Shown here: in pieces, positions 1 to 9,509 of the stretch
How positions within the stretch are numbered: position 1 is the stretch's first letter
How the letters are laid out: each line of letters begins with the position of its first letter
Assembly: GCA_029246685.1 (NCBI GenBank)
Contig: JAQWMR010000013.1
Location: 75,931 to 139,930, forward strand
DNA: 64,000 nucleotides
Origin: Acidimicrobiales bacterium
GTDB taxonomy: Bacteria > Actinomycetota > Acidimicrobiia > Acidimicrobiales > Aldehydirespiratoraceae
Direction of reading: 5' to 3'
The notes under the pieces: generated by a model
Databases searched by the model: none
What the model was told of the DNA's origin: nothing
What the model saw: only the letters and a program-made list of their open reading frames with translations
Made by a program: the position numbers and the translations under genes

Positions 1-1047
1 CGAGCGCTCGAGGCCGCCGCTGAGTCGATCGCGGCGTATCACGAGGCGCAGATGCCGGCCGACATCGCCTACGAGCGCCCCGGTGTTTCCATCGCCGGAC
101 TGCACCGGCCGGTCGAGCGTGCAGGCTGCTATGTCCCAGGTGGTCGCGCCGTCTATCCCTCCACCGTCTTGATGACTGCCGTCCCCGCTCGGGTTGCGGG
201 AGTCGAGGAGGTCGTGCTCGCCGTGCCACCCGGGCCAGACGGCCGCGTCCCTGACGTCACCCTGGCGGCTGCTGTCGTCGCCGGTGTCGACGAGGTCATT
301 CCCGTCGGCGGCGCGCAGGCGATCGGTGCGATGGCATACGGCACGAAGTCGGTCCGCCCCGTGGACGTGATCGTCGGGCCCGGCAACGTCTACGTCGCGC
401 TCGCGAAGCAGGAGGTCGCCGGTATCGTCGGCGTTCCCTCGTCGTTCGCTGGTCCGTCCGAGGTCGTCGTCGTGGCCGATGGCAGCGCCCCGGCCGACTT
501 CGCCGCGGTCGATGTGATGCTGCAAGCCGAGCACGGCCCCGACGGCCTCGCTTGGCTGGTCACGTGGGATGAGGCCGTCGCCGACGCCGTCACCGAGGCG
601 ATCTCTCGGCTGGTCGAGTCGGCACCCCGTGCAGACGACATCAGCGCCACGTTGGCGCGGTCGGGCCACGCGGTCGTGTGTGACTCGGCCGAGCAGGCAC
701 TCGCGGTGAGCAACTACATCGCTCCCGAACACCTGGAGCTGCAGACGGCAGACCCGCAGGCGCTGCTCCCGCTCGTGCGTCACGCCGGGGCTGTCTTCTG
801 TGGACCATGGGCTCCCGCGTCGCTCGGCGACTACGTCGCCGGCCCGAGCCACGTTCTCCCCACGAACGGCACCGCCCGATTCGCCAGCGCATTGACCGTC
901 CGCGACTTCATGAAGGATGTCCATGTCGTGTCCGTCGACGAGACGGGTTTCGCATCCATGGCCGACCACGTTGAGGTTCTGGCCGGCGCCGAGGGTTTCG
1001 ACGCCCACGCTGCCAGCATCCGGATCCGCCGAGGAGCAACGTCATGA
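1..1047 (+). CDS. hisD: Histidinol dehydrogenase, 5' end outside window
   Basis: HisD catalyses the last two oxidations of histidine synthesis (histidinol to histidine, NAD+ dependent, zinc enzyme). The frame is open from base 1, so the N-terminal part (about 90-100 residues by family length) lies outside the window. The visible part carries the family blocks GRAVYPSTVLM, GPGNVYVALAKQ, AGPSEVVVVAD and QAEHGPDG, which cover cofactor, zinc and substrate residues, and a late HVLPTNGTA block. Its stop overlaps the hisC start by 4 bases (ATGA), so it opens a translationally coupled his operon. Confidence 0.97.
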   Translation, partial: RALEAAAESIAAYHEAQMPADIAYERPGVSIAGLHRPVERAGCYVPGGRAVYPSTVLMTAVPARVAGVEEVVLAVPPGPDGRVPDVTLAAAVVAGVDEVIPVGGAQAIGAMAYGTKSVRPVDVIVGPGNVYVALAKQEVAGIVGVPSSFAGPSEVVVVADGSAPADFAAVDVMLQAEHGPDGLAWLVTWDEAVADAVTEAISRLVESAPRADDISATLARSGHAVVCDSAEQALAVSNYIAPEHLELQTADPQALLPLVRHAGAVFCGPWAPASLGDYVAGPSHVLPTNGTARFASALTVRDFMKDVHVVSVDETGFASMADHVEVLAGAEGFDAHAASIRIRRGATS

Positions 1048-2117
1048 ACGTGCGCCCTCAGCCGCGGGAATCGATCGCGCTCATGGCCGGCTATCACTCT
1101 CTGCAGATCGATGTCGACGTCCGGCTCAACACCAACGAGAGCCCGGAGCCACCGCCAGCAGCGTTCACGGCGGCCGTTGCCGCAGAGGTCGCCGCGATCG
1201 ACTGGCATCGCTACCCCCACCGTGACGCTGCGTCGCTGCGTCTCCGAATAGGGGAGCTGCACGATGTCGGGCCCGAGCAGGTCTTTGCCGCTAACGGCTC
1301 CAACGAAGTGCTGCAGACGTTGCTGTTGACCTATGGCGGACCAGGGCGAACCGCGGCGATGTTCGAACCGACCTATGCACTCCACAGCCATCTCAGCCGC
1401 ATCACCGGCACCGATGTCGCAGCGGGGGAGCGGCGCGCCGACTTCGGCCTCGACCTCGCCGAGGTCGAGCGTGTCGTCACCGAGTCGACTCCGGCGATCA
1501 CGTTCCTCTGCTCGCCCAACAACCCGACCGGCGTCGTCGATGCGCTCGACGACATTCGAACCGCGCTCGAGGTCGTCACGGCCGCCGGCGGACTCCTGTG
1601 CGTGGACGAGGCGTATGGCCAGTTCGCTCCGCACTCTGCAATGTCGCTGCTCGGCGACGATGTTCCGCTCGTCGTGAGCCGGACCTATTCGAAGACCTGG
1701 GCGATGGCGGCGGCCCGTCTCGGCTACCTCATCGGGCCGGCCTGGCTCGTGGCCGAGCTGGAGAAAGTCGTGCTGCCGTACCACCTCGACGCCATGACCC
1801 AGATCGCCGGACGCGTCGCGCTAGACCATCTCGATGCCATGAACGAGCGCGTCGCCGCGCTGGTCGAAGAGCGAGGCCGGTTGTGCGCGGCGATGGACGA
1901 ATTGCCCGTCGATGTCTGGCCGTCGGGCGCGAACTTCGTCCTGTTCCGACCGCGCGACATCGACGGCCGCGAGGTCTGGCAGCAGCTGACCGAGCGCTCC
2001 GTTCTCGTTCGCGACTGCTCGTCGTGGCCTCGCCTCGACGGCTGCCTTCGTGTCACTGTCGGCGCGACCGACGAAGACGACCGATTCCTCGCCGCACTCA
2101 GGGAGATCCTCACGTGA
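1044..2117 (+). CDS. hisC: Histidinol-phosphate aminotransferase
   Basis: This 357-residue fold-type I PLP aminotransferase converts imidazole-acetol phosphate plus glutamate to histidinol phosphate. The PLP-binding lysine is K217 in SRTYSKTW. SPNNPTG (about 157-163) and VDEAYG (about 188-192) are cofactor-contacting blocks, and the N-terminal LNTNESP motif is typical of HisC. The ATG overlaps the hisD stop. The 3' end overlaps the hisB GTG by 4 bases. Length is normal for the family. Confidence 0.96.
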   Translation: MNVRPQPRESIALMAGYHSLQIDVDVRLNTNESPEPPPAAFTAAVAAEVAAIDWHRYPHRDAASLRLRIGELHDVGPEQVFAANGSNEVLQTLLLTYGGPGRTAAMFEPTYALHSHLSRITGTDVAAGERRADFGLDLAEVERVVTESTPAITFLCSPNNPTGVVDALDDIRTALEVVTAAGGLLCVDEAYGQFAPHSAMSLLGDDVPLVVSRTYSKTWAMAAARLGYLIGPAWLVAELEKVVLPYHLDAMTQIAGRVALDHLDAMNERVAALVEERGRLCAAMDELPVDVWPSGANFVLFRPRDIDGREVWQQLTERSVLVRDCSSWPRLDGCLRVTVGATDEDDRFLAALREILT

Positions 2118-2704
2118 GCCGAACCGCTTCCACCTCGCGGGCAACCAAGGAGACGTCGATCGACATCAGTGTCGAGCTCGATGGCTCCGGCACGACCGAT
2201 GTCGGCACCGGGTTGCCGTTCTTCGATCACATGCTCGATCAGCTCGGCCGCCACGGTGGGTTCGACCTCATGGTCAAGGCGAAGGGTGATCTCGAGATCG
2301 ACGCTCACCACACGGTGGAGGACGTTGGCATCGCCCTCGGTGAGACCTTTTGTACCGCGTGGGGCGACAAGCGGGGCGTTCGCCGCTTCGCATCGATCGT
2401 CGTGCCTCTCGACGAGGCCGCCGTCGAGGTCGTGCTCGATCTCTCCGGTCGCCCGTATCTCCACTACGAGGTCGACTTTCCGGGTGAGAAGATCCTCGGC
2501 GACCCGCCGTTCGATCCGCAGCTCGTCGAGGAGTTCTGGCGCGCCTTCGTGATGGCGTCCGGCATCACGCTTCACATCGTCTGCCGTCGCGGTCGCAACA
2601 CCCACCACATCATCGAGGCCACTTACAAGGGCGTCGCCCGTTCGCTGCGCGATGCCGTGCGGGTCGAGGGCGACGCCGTCCCGTCCACCAAGGGGACGCT
2701 CTGA
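2114..2704 (+). CDS. hisB: Imidazoleglycerol-phosphate dehydratase
   Basis: A 196-residue monofunctional HisB, which dehydrates imidazole glycerol phosphate to imidazole acetol phosphate using manganese. The metal-binding histidine clusters DHMLDQLGRHG, DAHHTVEDVG and NTHHIIEA are all present. There is no phosphatase domain, unlike the enterobacterial fusion, so histidinol phosphatase must be encoded elsewhere. I chose the GTG at 2114 because it forms a GTGA overlap with the hisC stop and gives the usual N terminus. The frame is open further upstream inside hisC, but that part does not look like HisB. Confidence 0.96.
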   Translation: MSRTASTSRATKETSIDISVELDGSGTTDVGTGLPFFDHMLDQLGRHGGFDLMVKAKGDLEIDAHHTVEDVGIALGETFCTAWGDKRGVRRFASIVVPLDEAAVEVVLDLSGRPYLHYEVDFPGEKILGDPPFDPQLVEEFWRAFVMASGITLHIVCRRGRNTHHIIEATYKGVARSLRDAVRVEGDAVPSTKGTL

Positions 2705-2708
2705 CGTG

Positions 2709-3344
2709 ATGGAGCCGACGCGGCCGGTCCTCGCCGTCCTGGACTACGGCATCGGCAACCTGCACTCGGCCCACAAGGGGTTCGAGCACGCAGGCGCCGA
2801 CACGCGCCTGACCAGCGATCCTGTCGAGATACGCGAGGCGGACGGCGTCGTGCTTCCGGGGGTCGGGGCCTACGGACCGTGCATGGCTGCGTTACGCGCG
2901 ACGGGTCTCGCGGATCTCGCTGTCGAACGGATCGACGCCGGCGTGCCCTTCTTCGGGATCTGCATCGGTATGCAGCTGCTGTTCGCCGGCTCCGAAGAGG
3001 CGCCGGGATGCGCGGGCCTCGGGGTCTTCGATCGTCAGGTCACCCGAATTCCCGACACGGTCAAGCATCCGCAGATGCAGTGGAACCGCCTCGATCGCCG
3101 CGGCGCCCACCCGATGTTCACCGATCTGCCCGACGACGCGTGGATGTACTTCGTCCACTCCTTCTCTGCGGCTGAGGGCGATGATGTGATCGCCACGTGT
3201 GACTACGGCGACGACCTGGTCGCCGCAGTCGCCCGGGACAACGTCTGGGCGGCCCAGTTCCACCCGGAGAAGTCCGGCACCAACGGGCTGCAGATTCTGC
3301 GCAATTTCGTGGCCGAAACGGCGACGGTGGCAGGCAAGCGCTGA
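2709..3344 (+). CDS. hisH: Imidazole glycerol phosphate synthase, glutaminase subunit
   Basis: HisH (211 residues) releases ammonia from glutamine and channels it to HisF. The class I amidotransferase triad is visible: Cys85 in FFGICIGMQL, His185 and Glu187 in FHPEKSG. DYGIGNL and LPGVGAYG are characteristic of the family. A GTG directly before the ATG at 2709 could serve equally well as the start. The stop overlaps the hisA ATG by one base. Confidence 0.95.
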   Translation: MEPTRPVLAVLDYGIGNLHSAHKGFEHAGADTRLTSDPVEIREADGVVLPGVGAYGPCMAALRATGLADLAVERIDAGVPFFGICIGMQLLFAGSEEAPGCAGLGVFDRQVTRIPDTVKHPQMQWNRLDRRGAHPMFTDLPDDAWMYFVHSFSAAEGDDVIATCDYGDDLVAAVARDNVWAAQFHPEKSGTNGLQILRNFVAETATVAGKR

Positions 3345-4075
3345 TGGACCTCTATCCCGCCATCGATCTCCGAGCCGGACGTTGCGTGCGCCTTCACCAG
3401 GGCGACTATGCGCAAGAGACCGTCTACGGCGACGACCCTGTCGCCCAGGCGCAGGCATTCGCCGACGCGGGTGCCGGTTGGATTCACGTGGTCGACCTCG
3501 ACGCGGCCCGAACCGGACGGCCTGAGAATCGGGCCGTTGTCGCCGCGATCGCTTCAGCCGTGGACGTGCCCGTGCAGACCGGAGGCGGAGTGCGCAGCGT
3601 CGAAGCGGCTGAGGAGCTCTTCAGCGCCGGGGTCGAGCGGGTCGTGATCGGTACGGCGGCTTTGACCGACCCCGACCTGGTGCGAACGCTGGCGCAGGAC
3701 CATCGAGTAGCCGTCGGCCTCGACGCGAAGTCCGGCGAAGTGGCCACGGACGGCTGGCTCGTCGGGTCTGGGCGAACCGTTCTCAACGTGGCGCGATCGT
3801 TCGCCGACGTCGGCGTGGATGCATTCGTCGTGACCGACATCGCTCGCGACGGCACGCTCGCCGGGCCCGACATCGTGGGCCTCACCGAGGTCCTGGCGGC
3901 CACCCCGGTCGACGTGATCGCCAGCGGCGGTGTCGGCACGATGGCCGACCTGACCGACTTGGACCGGATCGAAGCGGACGGCCGTCGGCTGTCGGGAGTG
4001 ATCGCCGGCAAAGCGATCTACGAAGGGCACGTCGACGTGGCCGCAGCCGTGAAGCTTTTGGAGCGTGCCTCGTGA
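3344..4075 (+). CDS. hisA: ProFAR isomerase (HisA type, not PriA)
   Basis: HisA (243 residues, TIM barrel) performs the Amadori rearrangement of ProFAR to PRFAR. General acid/base aspartates are D8 (YPAIDLRAG) and the [12 protein letters not shown] block, with D127 in GLDAKSG. The first phosphate-side loop reads [17 protein letters not shown], the HisA pattern. Bifunctional actinobacterial PriA usually has an AGSET-type loop there. With a real trpF at 14255, this points to a monofunctional enzyme. It overlaps hisH by 1 base and hisF by 4 bases. Confidence 0.94.
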   Translation: MDLYPAIDLRAGRCVRLHQGDYAQETVYGDDPVAQAQAFADAGAGWIHVVDLDAARTGRPENRAVVAAIASAVDVPVQTGGGVRSVEAAEELFSAGVERVVIGTAALTDPDLVRTLAQDHRVAVGLDAKSGEVATDGWLVGSGRTVLNVARSFADVGVDAFVVTDIARDGTLAGPDIVGLTEVLAATPVDVIASGGVGTMADLTDLDRIEADGRRLSGVIAGKAIYEGHVDVAAAVKLLERAS

Positions 4076-4863
4076 CCGTTCGTGCGGTTCGGATCATCCC
4101 TTGCCTCGATGTCGACGAAGGCCGGGTGGTGAAGGGCGTGAACTTTGTCGACATCCGCGACGCCGGTGATCCGGTCGAGCTGGCCGCACGCTACGACGAG
4201 CAGGGCGCCGACGAGCTCGTCTTTCTCGATATCACGGCATCGTCGGATCAACGGGACACCACCGCGGAGATGGCCAGCGCCGTGGCCGAGCAAGTGTTCA
4301 TTCCGTTCACGATCGGTGGCGGCATCCGAACGGTCGATGACGCGCGTCGGCTCCTCCGCGCTGGGGCGGACAAGGTGAGCGTCAACACCGCGGCGGTGAA
4401 GCGGCCGGAGCTCGTGGCGGAGATCAGCCAGGAGTTCGGCGCGCAGTGCTGCGTCGTCGCCATCGACGCCCGGTCGAGTGACGACACGCCTTCCGGATTC
4501 GAGGTCTACACCCATGGTGGTCGTATCCGGACGGGAATCGATGCCGTGCAATGGGCCGGTGAGGCCGAACGGCTCGGCGCCGGCGAGATTCTGCTCACGT
4601 CCATGAATCGCGATGGCACCAAGGACGGCTACGACCTGCTGCTCACCTCGGCAATCACCACCGCGGTCGGTATTCCGGTGATCGCCTCCGGCGGCGTGGG
4701 AAACCTCGAGCACATGGTCGAGGGAGTCGTCGGAGGCGGTGCTGACGCTGTCTTGGCGGCGAGCATCTTTCACTTCGGTGAGCACACCGTGGCGGAGGCG
4801 AAGCAGACATTCCTGCAAGCCGGCGTCACCGTTCGCCCTCACGACGCTCCCGAGGTGTCCTAG
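4072..4863 (+). CDS. hisF: Imidazole glycerol phosphate synthase, cyclase subunit
   Basis: HisF (263 residues) joins HisH-derived ammonia to PRFAR, giving imidazole glycerol phosphate and AICAR. The two catalytic aspartates are D13 (IIPCLDVD) and D132 (VVAIDARS). The phosphate-binding loops [16 protein letters not shown] and [12 protein letters not shown] are intact. The GTG start sits in a GTGA overlap with hisA. It is the last gene of this his run and its stop is one base from the stop of a convergent gene, so no terminator fits between them. Confidence 0.96.
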   Translation: MTVRAVRIIPCLDVDEGRVVKGVNFVDIRDAGDPVELAARYDEQGADELVFLDITASSDQRDTTAEMASAVAEQVFIPFTIGGGIRTVDDARRLLRAGADKVSVNTAAVKRPELVAEISQEFGAQCCVVAIDARSSDDTPSGFEVYTHGGRIRTGIDAVQWAGEAERLGAGEILLTSMNRDGTKDGYDLLLTSAITTAVGIPVIASGGVGNLEHMVEGVVGGGADAVLAASIFHFGEHTVAEAKQTFLQAGVTVRPHDAPEVS

Positions 4864-4864
4864 G

Positions 4865-5485
4865 TTAGTCGCCGAGAATGCCGGTGACGATCTCGCTCAC
4901 CGTCTGATGGCAGCCACCGAAGAAGTGGTCGGCCGTGTCGATCACATGGAGTTCGGCGTTAGTCCAATCAGCCACCTTCGGGCCGAGTTGGCTGGGCGGA
5001 TTGAACTGGTCATGCTCACCGGTGATGAGGTCGACAGGGCGTTCGTCGGTCTGAGCGACCATGTCGTCGGCGCCGATGATCGCCAGCGGGGGAGCGACGG
5101 CGAGCCACCTCTCCGCGGCGGCATCGTCGACAGAGAGGGCGACGTCGGCGCCGAAGCTGTAGCCCGCGATCACGAGAGGCGAATCAGCGGGGTCCACGGC
5201 CTCGATTGCGGCACGCAGGTCCTCACGTTCGCCAGAGCCGCCGTCGTGCTCGCCGCCCGAGCCGCCGGCGCCGCGGAAATCGAAGCGGAGAACGCGGCGC
5301 TGCGCCCCGACGAGCGACCGTGTCAGGGAGGCGACGACGGCGTCTTGGCGGGTTCCGCCGTACAGCGGATGGGGATGGCAGATCACGGCACACCCGACTG
5401 CGTCGACGGGGCTGAGGAGGTCTCCTTCGAGTGGGGTGCCGTCGGCGCTCTCGAAGTTGATGACGCTGCGCTCGACGGGTTCCAT
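4865..5485 (-). CDS. Alpha/beta hydrolase, dienelactone-hydrolase-like
   Basis: A 206-residue single-domain hydrolase without a signal peptide, probably cytoplasmic. The nucleophile elbow is GYSFGAD (Ser110), with likely triad partners Asp160 (GEHDQFNP) and His188 (DTADHFFGG). ICHPHPLYGGT near residues 36-45 is the oxyanion-hole motif common in the YsgA/CocE-like group annotated as alpha/beta hydrolase of unknown substrate. It is convergent with hisF and its start faces a GroES-like gene about 30 bases away. The substrate cannot be deduced. Confidence 0.8.
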   Translation of the reverse strand: MEPVERSVINFESADGTPLEGDLLSPVDAVGCAVICHPHPLYGGTRQDAVVASLTRSLVGAQRRVLRFDFRGAGGSGGEHDGGSGEREDLRAAIEAVDPADSPLVIAGYSFGADVALSVDDAAAERWLAVAPPLAIIGADDMVAQTDERPVDLITGEHDQFNPPSQLGPKVADWTNAELHVIDTADHFFGGCHQTVSEIVTGILGD

Positions 5486-5515
5486 GTGCCGAAGCTACCG
5501 GTAGCGTGACCCACA

Positions 5516-5860
5516 GTGTCGAACTCCGAAACGCTCTCTGCCGACGACGGCTTGCCCGTCAAGATGCTCAACGACCGAATCCTCGTCCACCTCGGTGATG
5601 CCGAGGGTGAGCGGCGGTCGTCGGGCGGCATCCTGATCCCCGCCACGGCGCAGATGGGCAAGCGCCTCAGCTGGGCCGAAGTGGTCGCGGTCGGTCCGAA
5701 CGTCCGCAGCATGGAAGCCGGCGACCAGGTGTTGTTCAACCCGGAGGACCGCTACGAGGTCGAGGTCCGAGGCAAGGACTACATCATTCTCCGCGAACGC
5801 GACATCCACGCCGTCGCCGCCGAACGCCTCGACGAAGGCAGCACCGGCCTCTACCTCTAG
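5516..5860 (+). CDS. Orphan GroES-family (Cpn10) co-chaperonin-like protein
   Basis: A 114-residue protein with a Cpn10 fold pattern: LNDRILVHLGD at the start of the barrel, SSGGILIPATAQ in the mobile-loop region, and AEVVAVGPN followed by GDQVLFNPE and KDYIILRERDI. The canonical mobile-loop sequence is only partly kept, and it has an N-terminal extension of about 15 residues and a short C-terminal tail. No groEL lies nearby, so it is probably not the main GroES partner. The start is GTG at 5516, with ATG at codon 17 as an alternative. Confidence 0.75.
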   Translation: MSNSETLSADDGLPVKMLNDRILVHLGDAEGERRSSGGILIPATAQMGKRLSWAEVVAVGPNVRSMEAGDQVLFNPEDRYEVEVRGKDYIILRERDIHAVAAERLDEGSTGLYL

Positions 5861-5876
5861 CCGTGGATGGCAGGGC

Positions 5877-7313
5877 TCACGGGTGCATTGGAGCGCGGCG
5901 GTCGGCCCAGGGCATCGACTGCTCGAGCTGCGATGCGACCTGGATGAGCAGGTCCTCTCGGCCATAGGCGGCGACAAGCTGGATACCGATCGGCATGCCC
6001 GACTCGGACTGCACGAGCGGCAGGGAGATCGCCGACTGGCCGGTGGTGTTGAACGGCGCCGTGAGGGTGGAGTAGGCCAGCGTGACGTGGACATTGGCGA
6101 ACGGGTTCTCCGCGGTGCCGGAGCTCTCACCGATGAGCGGCGCCGTGCGCATGCACGTGGGGGCGAGCAGGAGATCAGCGTCGTTGGCCCACCAATCGGC
6201 CATCTGGTGGCGGAACGTCATCGCCCGCTCAGATGCATGAGCCGTCTCGATCGCCCCCATCGCGCGGCCGCGTTCGGCCAGTGACCATGTCATCGGTTCG
6301 ACGTCGTCCGCGGTGAACTCACGACCGATCCACTCGCCGAACGTCTCGAGCGTGGTCGCCACGCTGGCGGCCCACTGCGCGCCGTAGCTGGCGATCAGCT
6401 CCTGGTCGTCCAGGGCAGGAGGCGAGCTTGCGATGATCGAGTGGCCGAGGACGTCCTGCAGGTGGTCGGCGACCGAGCGGACGGCGGCTGCGACCTCCGG
6501 GTCGATCGGGATGTGGTCGCGGATGGAGCGATCGAGCACGCCGATCCGCAGCTGCTCCGGTGGCGTGTCGACATACGTGGCGAAGGGCCGTTCCGGTGCC
6601 GGTGCAACCACGCCGTCGCCCGGGAACGGCCTGGCTGTGGCATCGAGGATCGAGGCGCAGTCCCGCATGGTCCAGCAGACGACATGCTGCACGGAGTTGC
6701 CCCACTCCTCACGTTGCGGACCCATCGAGATCCGGCCTCGACTCGGCTTCAGGCCGACGAGACCGCACATCGCGGCCGGAATGCGGATCGAACCGCCCCC
6801 GTCGCTCGCGTTCGCCGCCGGCAACATGCCGGCCGCAACTGCTGCTGCGGCACCGCCGGACGAGCCCCCAGAGCCTCGCTCCAGATTCCACGGGTTCCGG
6901 GTGGGTCCGTGGGCGATCGGCTCGGTCGTGGCGGCCAGGCCCATTTCGGGGGTGTTCGTGCGGCCGGCCATGACGAACCCGGCCTCGCGGTAGCGGCGGA
7001 TGATGTTGGCGTCGAGGTCAGCTCGGTAGCCGGCATTCTTGAGCCCCTGGACTCCCTGATGGAAGGGCTCGCCCTTCTCTGCGGGCCAGAGGTCCTTGAT
7101 GAGCATCGGGACGCCGCGGAAGGGACCGTCGGGTAGGTCGCCGGCTGCGGTGGCGCGAGCCTTCTCGAAGGCGGGATGGATGACGGCGTTGACGTCCGGG
7201 TCCAGGCGCTCGATGCGATCGATTGTTTCGTCGATCAACTCGGCGGGAGAGAGGTCCCCGTCTCGAATCATCTCGGCAAGGCCGACGGCGTCAGTACGCG
7301 CGAGTTCGTTCAT
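5877..7313 (-). CDS. Amidase (amidase signature family)
   Basis: A 478-residue amidase that hydrolyses a carboxamide; the specific substrate is not evident. The Ser-cisSer-Lys triad region is visible: the lysine in MLIKDLW, the glycine/serine-rich signature GSGGSSGGAAAA, and the nucleophile in DGGGSIRIPA. There is no gatB or gatC nearby and the N terminus is not GatA-like, so it is more likely catabolic than part of the tRNA amidotransferase. It converges on the GroES-like gene 16 bases away. Confidence 0.88.
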   Translation of the reverse strand: MNELARTDAVGLAEMIRDGDLSPAELIDETIDRIERLDPDVNAVIHPAFEKARATAAGDLPDGPFRGVPMLIKDLWPAEKGEPFHQGVQGLKNAGYRADLDANIIRRYREAGFVMAGRTNTPEMGLAATTEPIAHGPTRNPWNLERGSGGSSGGAAAAVAAGMLPAANASDGGGSIRIPAAMCGLVGLKPSRGRISMGPQREEWGNSVQHVVCWTMRDCASILDATARPFPGDGVVAPAPERPFATYVDTPPEQLRIGVLDRSIRDHIPIDPEVAAAVRSVADHLQDVLGHSIIASSPPALDDQELIASYGAQWAASVATTLETFGEWIGREFTADDVEPMTWSLAERGRAMGAIETAHASERAMTFRHQMADWWANDADLLLAPTCMRTAPLIGESSGTAENPFANVHVTLAYSTLTAPFNTTGQSAISLPLVQSESGMPIGIQLVAAYGREDLLIQVASQLEQSMPWADRRAPMHP

Positions 7314-7552
7314 CGGCGGATCCTAGATGCTCAGCAAGAGGAGCAGCCTGTCGCTGACGCGGCGAGCAGTCTTTGAACCGCAGGCGGTGGGATTGACGCG
7401 TCCGCGGCCGCGTTCTCGCCGCGTGCCGCGCTATCCCGAGGACGAGGCGTGCTGTCACACCCTCGCCGTAAGCTGGTCCAGCGGAGCTGGAGGAGGCGTC
7501 GGCGGCGGGAACGCAGCCGACGACGAGGGTTCGCGCCTTAGGATTGTACGCC

Positions 7553-7975
7553 ATGACATCGTCCACGGACCACGAGGCGCTCGAAGAAGGCCTCGACCAG
7601 CAACTCGACTTCGACAAGGTCGCGAAGATCGGTCGGTCCGGGCATCAGGTCGTCCCTGTCGTGCTTCAGGACGCAGAGTCGGGCGAGGTGCTCTTCATCG
7701 GCTACGCCAACGAGGAGGCGTACCGTCTCACGCTCGAGCGGCAGTCGGCGGTCCTCTACTCGACGTCTCGCGAAGAGATCTGGCACAAGGGTGCGACGAG
7801 CGGCGACACGCTCGAACTGCTGGACGTGCGGGTCAACTGCGAGCAGAACAGCCTGCTCTATCGGGTCCGCAAGGCCGGGCAGGGCGTCTGCCACACCAAG
7901 GACGAGACGGGTGGCACCCGCCAGACCTGCTACTACCGATCCGTCATCGACGCCGACACGCTCGCGTTCGGCTGA
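7553..7975 (+). CDS. hisI: Phosphoribosyl-AMP cyclohydrolase
   Basis: HisI (140 residues) opens the adenine ring of PR-AMP, the third step of histidine synthesis. The zinc and magnesium ligands are recognisable in WHKGATSG, DVRVNCEQN and the C-terminal GVCHTKDETGG plus RQTCYYR. No HisE domain is fused and no hisE is in the window. I chose the ATG at 7553; an in-frame TTG three codons earlier is possible. It sits 13 bases before trpE, joining histidine and tryptophan genes as in Mycobacterium. Confidence 0.95.
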   Translation: MTSSTDHEALEEGLDQQLDFDKVAKIGRSGHQVVPVVLQDAESGEVLFIGYANEEAYRLTLERQSAVLYSTSREEIWHKGATSGDTLELLDVRVNCEQNSLLYRVRKAGQGVCHTKDETGGTRQTCYYRSVIDADTLAFG

Positions 7976-7988
7976 TCGGACGCAAGCG

Positions 7989-9509
7989 ATGACCGCTCAA
8001 CCCGCCCTCGACGAGTTCCGCCGTCTCGCGGCCAGCCATCGGGTCGTTCCGGTCTGGCGCGAGGTGTTGGCCGATCTCACCACACCAGTCAGTGCGTTCG
8101 CTCGCGTCGTTGGCGACGACGAGGGCTTCCTCCTCGAGTCCGTGGAAGGTGGCGACCGCTGGAGCCGCTGGTCGTTCATGGGCCGCCGGCCGCACGGCAC
8201 GCTCGTCTCGAAGGACAGCACGCTGCGGGTGATCGGTGATCTCGGCGTCGACATCCCCACTGATCAGGGCATGCTCGCCGCGCTCGAGCTTCTCCTGGAC
8301 CACTACCGCGCCCCGGAGATCGACGGCCTCCCACCGCTGCACGGCGGCCTGATCGGCTATCTCGGCTACGACGTCGTCCGCGAGGTCGAGCATCTTCCCC
8401 ATGTGCCGGAGGACGATCTCGGCTACCCCGACGCCGTGATCTCGATGATCGGTGAGCTGGCGGTGTATGACCACTGGAGACAACGGGTCGTGCTCGTCGC
8501 CAACGCCCTGATTTCCGATGGAGCAGACGACGCCTCGATCGGCGCCGCCTACGAGGATGCGCTCGCCCGGCTCGATTCACTGGCGGCCGACGGCGCTCGC
8601 TCGATCGACGAGCCGCTGATGGAGCCGGCCGATCGCGACACCGACGACATCCCCGAGGTCAACTCGACCATGGGTAAAGACCTCTACTGCAGGGCCGTGG
8701 AGGCCGCGCGTGAGTACATCTTTGCGGGTGACGTCTTTCAGGTCGTTCTCTCCCAACGGTTCGACCTGGAGCTCGACGCAGAAGCGTTCGACCTCTACCG
8801 CGTGTTGCGCCAGGTCAACCCGAGCCCCTACATGTACTTCTTCCGTCACGGCGACCTCGAGATCGTGGGCGGGTCGCCCGAGCCGATGGTCCAGCTGCTC
8901 GAGGATCGGGTGATCTCTCGTCCGATCGCCGGCACCCGGAAGCGGGGGAGCACCGAGGAGCACGACAAGCGCATGGCGGCCGAGCTCCAAGAGCACCCGA
9001 AGGAGATCGCCGAGCACGTAATGCTCGTGGACCTTGCTCGAAACGACGTCGGCCGCGTGGTCGAGTTCGGCTCGCTGCAGATCGACGAGATGATGACGCT
9101 CGAGCGCTACAGCCACGTGATGCACCTCACCTCCCAGGTGTCGGGGGATCTACGCGACGACAAGTCACCGATCGACGTGCTGCGGGCTACGCTGCCCGCC
9201 GGCACGCTTTCGGGCGCACCCAAGGTGCGCGCCATGGAGATCATCGACGAGCTCGAGCCCGTGAAGCGGGGCCCGTACGGCGGCGTTGTCGGCTACTTGG
9301 ACTTCTCCGGCAACATCGACACCGCTATCGCCATCCGCACGATGTTGGTCAGTGGCAATCGAGCGTCGATCCAGGCCGGCGCCGGCGTGGTCGCGGACTC
9401 GGTGCCCGAGGACGAACACCTCGAATGTCAGAACAAGGCGAAGGCGCTGCTTGCCGCGGTACCCGCAGCCCGTCGAATGACGGCAGCCCGAAAGGCGGCA
9501 GCAACATGA
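7989..9509 (+). CDS. trpE: Anthranilate synthase component I
   Basis: TrpE (506 residues) makes anthranilate from chorismate using ammonia supplied by TrpG. The N-terminal LLESVEGGDRWSRWSF block contains the LLES motif of the tryptophan feedback site. The C-terminal chorismate-binding domain carries PSPYMYFF, RPIAGTRKRG, HVMLVDLARNDVGRV, LPAGTLSGAPK and PYGGVVGY. It is not fused to a glutaminase domain, and no trpG or trpD lies in the window. The ATG at 7989 gives the usual N terminus, and the stop overlaps the next gene by 4 bases. Confidence 0.96.
   Translation: MTAQPALDEFRRLAASHRVVPVWREVLADLTTPVSAFARVVGDDEGFLLESVEGGDRWSRWSFMGRRPHGTLVSKDSTLRVIGDLGVDIPTDQGMLAALELLLDHYRAPEIDGLPPLHGGLIGYLGYDVVREVEHLPHVPEDDLGYPDAVISMIGELAVYDHWRQRVVLVANALISDGADDASIGAAYEDALARLDSLAADGARSIDEPLMEPADRDTDDIPEVNSTMGKDLYCRAVEAAREYIFAGDVFQVVLSQRFDLELDAEAFDLYRVLRQVNPSPYMYFFRHGDLEIVGGSPEPMVQLLEDRVISRPIAGTRKRGSTEEHDKRMAAELQEHPKEIAEHVMLVDLARNDVGRVVEFGSLQIDEMMTLERYSHVMHLTSQVSGDLRDDKSPIDVLRATLPAGTLSGAPKVRAMEIIDELEPVKRGPYGGVVGYLDFSGNIDTAIAIRTMLVSGNRASIQAGAGVVADSVPEDEHLECQNKAKALLAAVPAARRMTAARKAAAT

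Noticed and set aside
7314..7552. Possible tRNA or SRP RNA before hisI (GAGGAGCAGCC segment; GGTTCAAA on the minus strand)
   Set aside because: The flanking stems needed for a tRNA T arm or an SRP Alu/S-domain helix do not pair; it is treated as an ordinary divergent promoter region.
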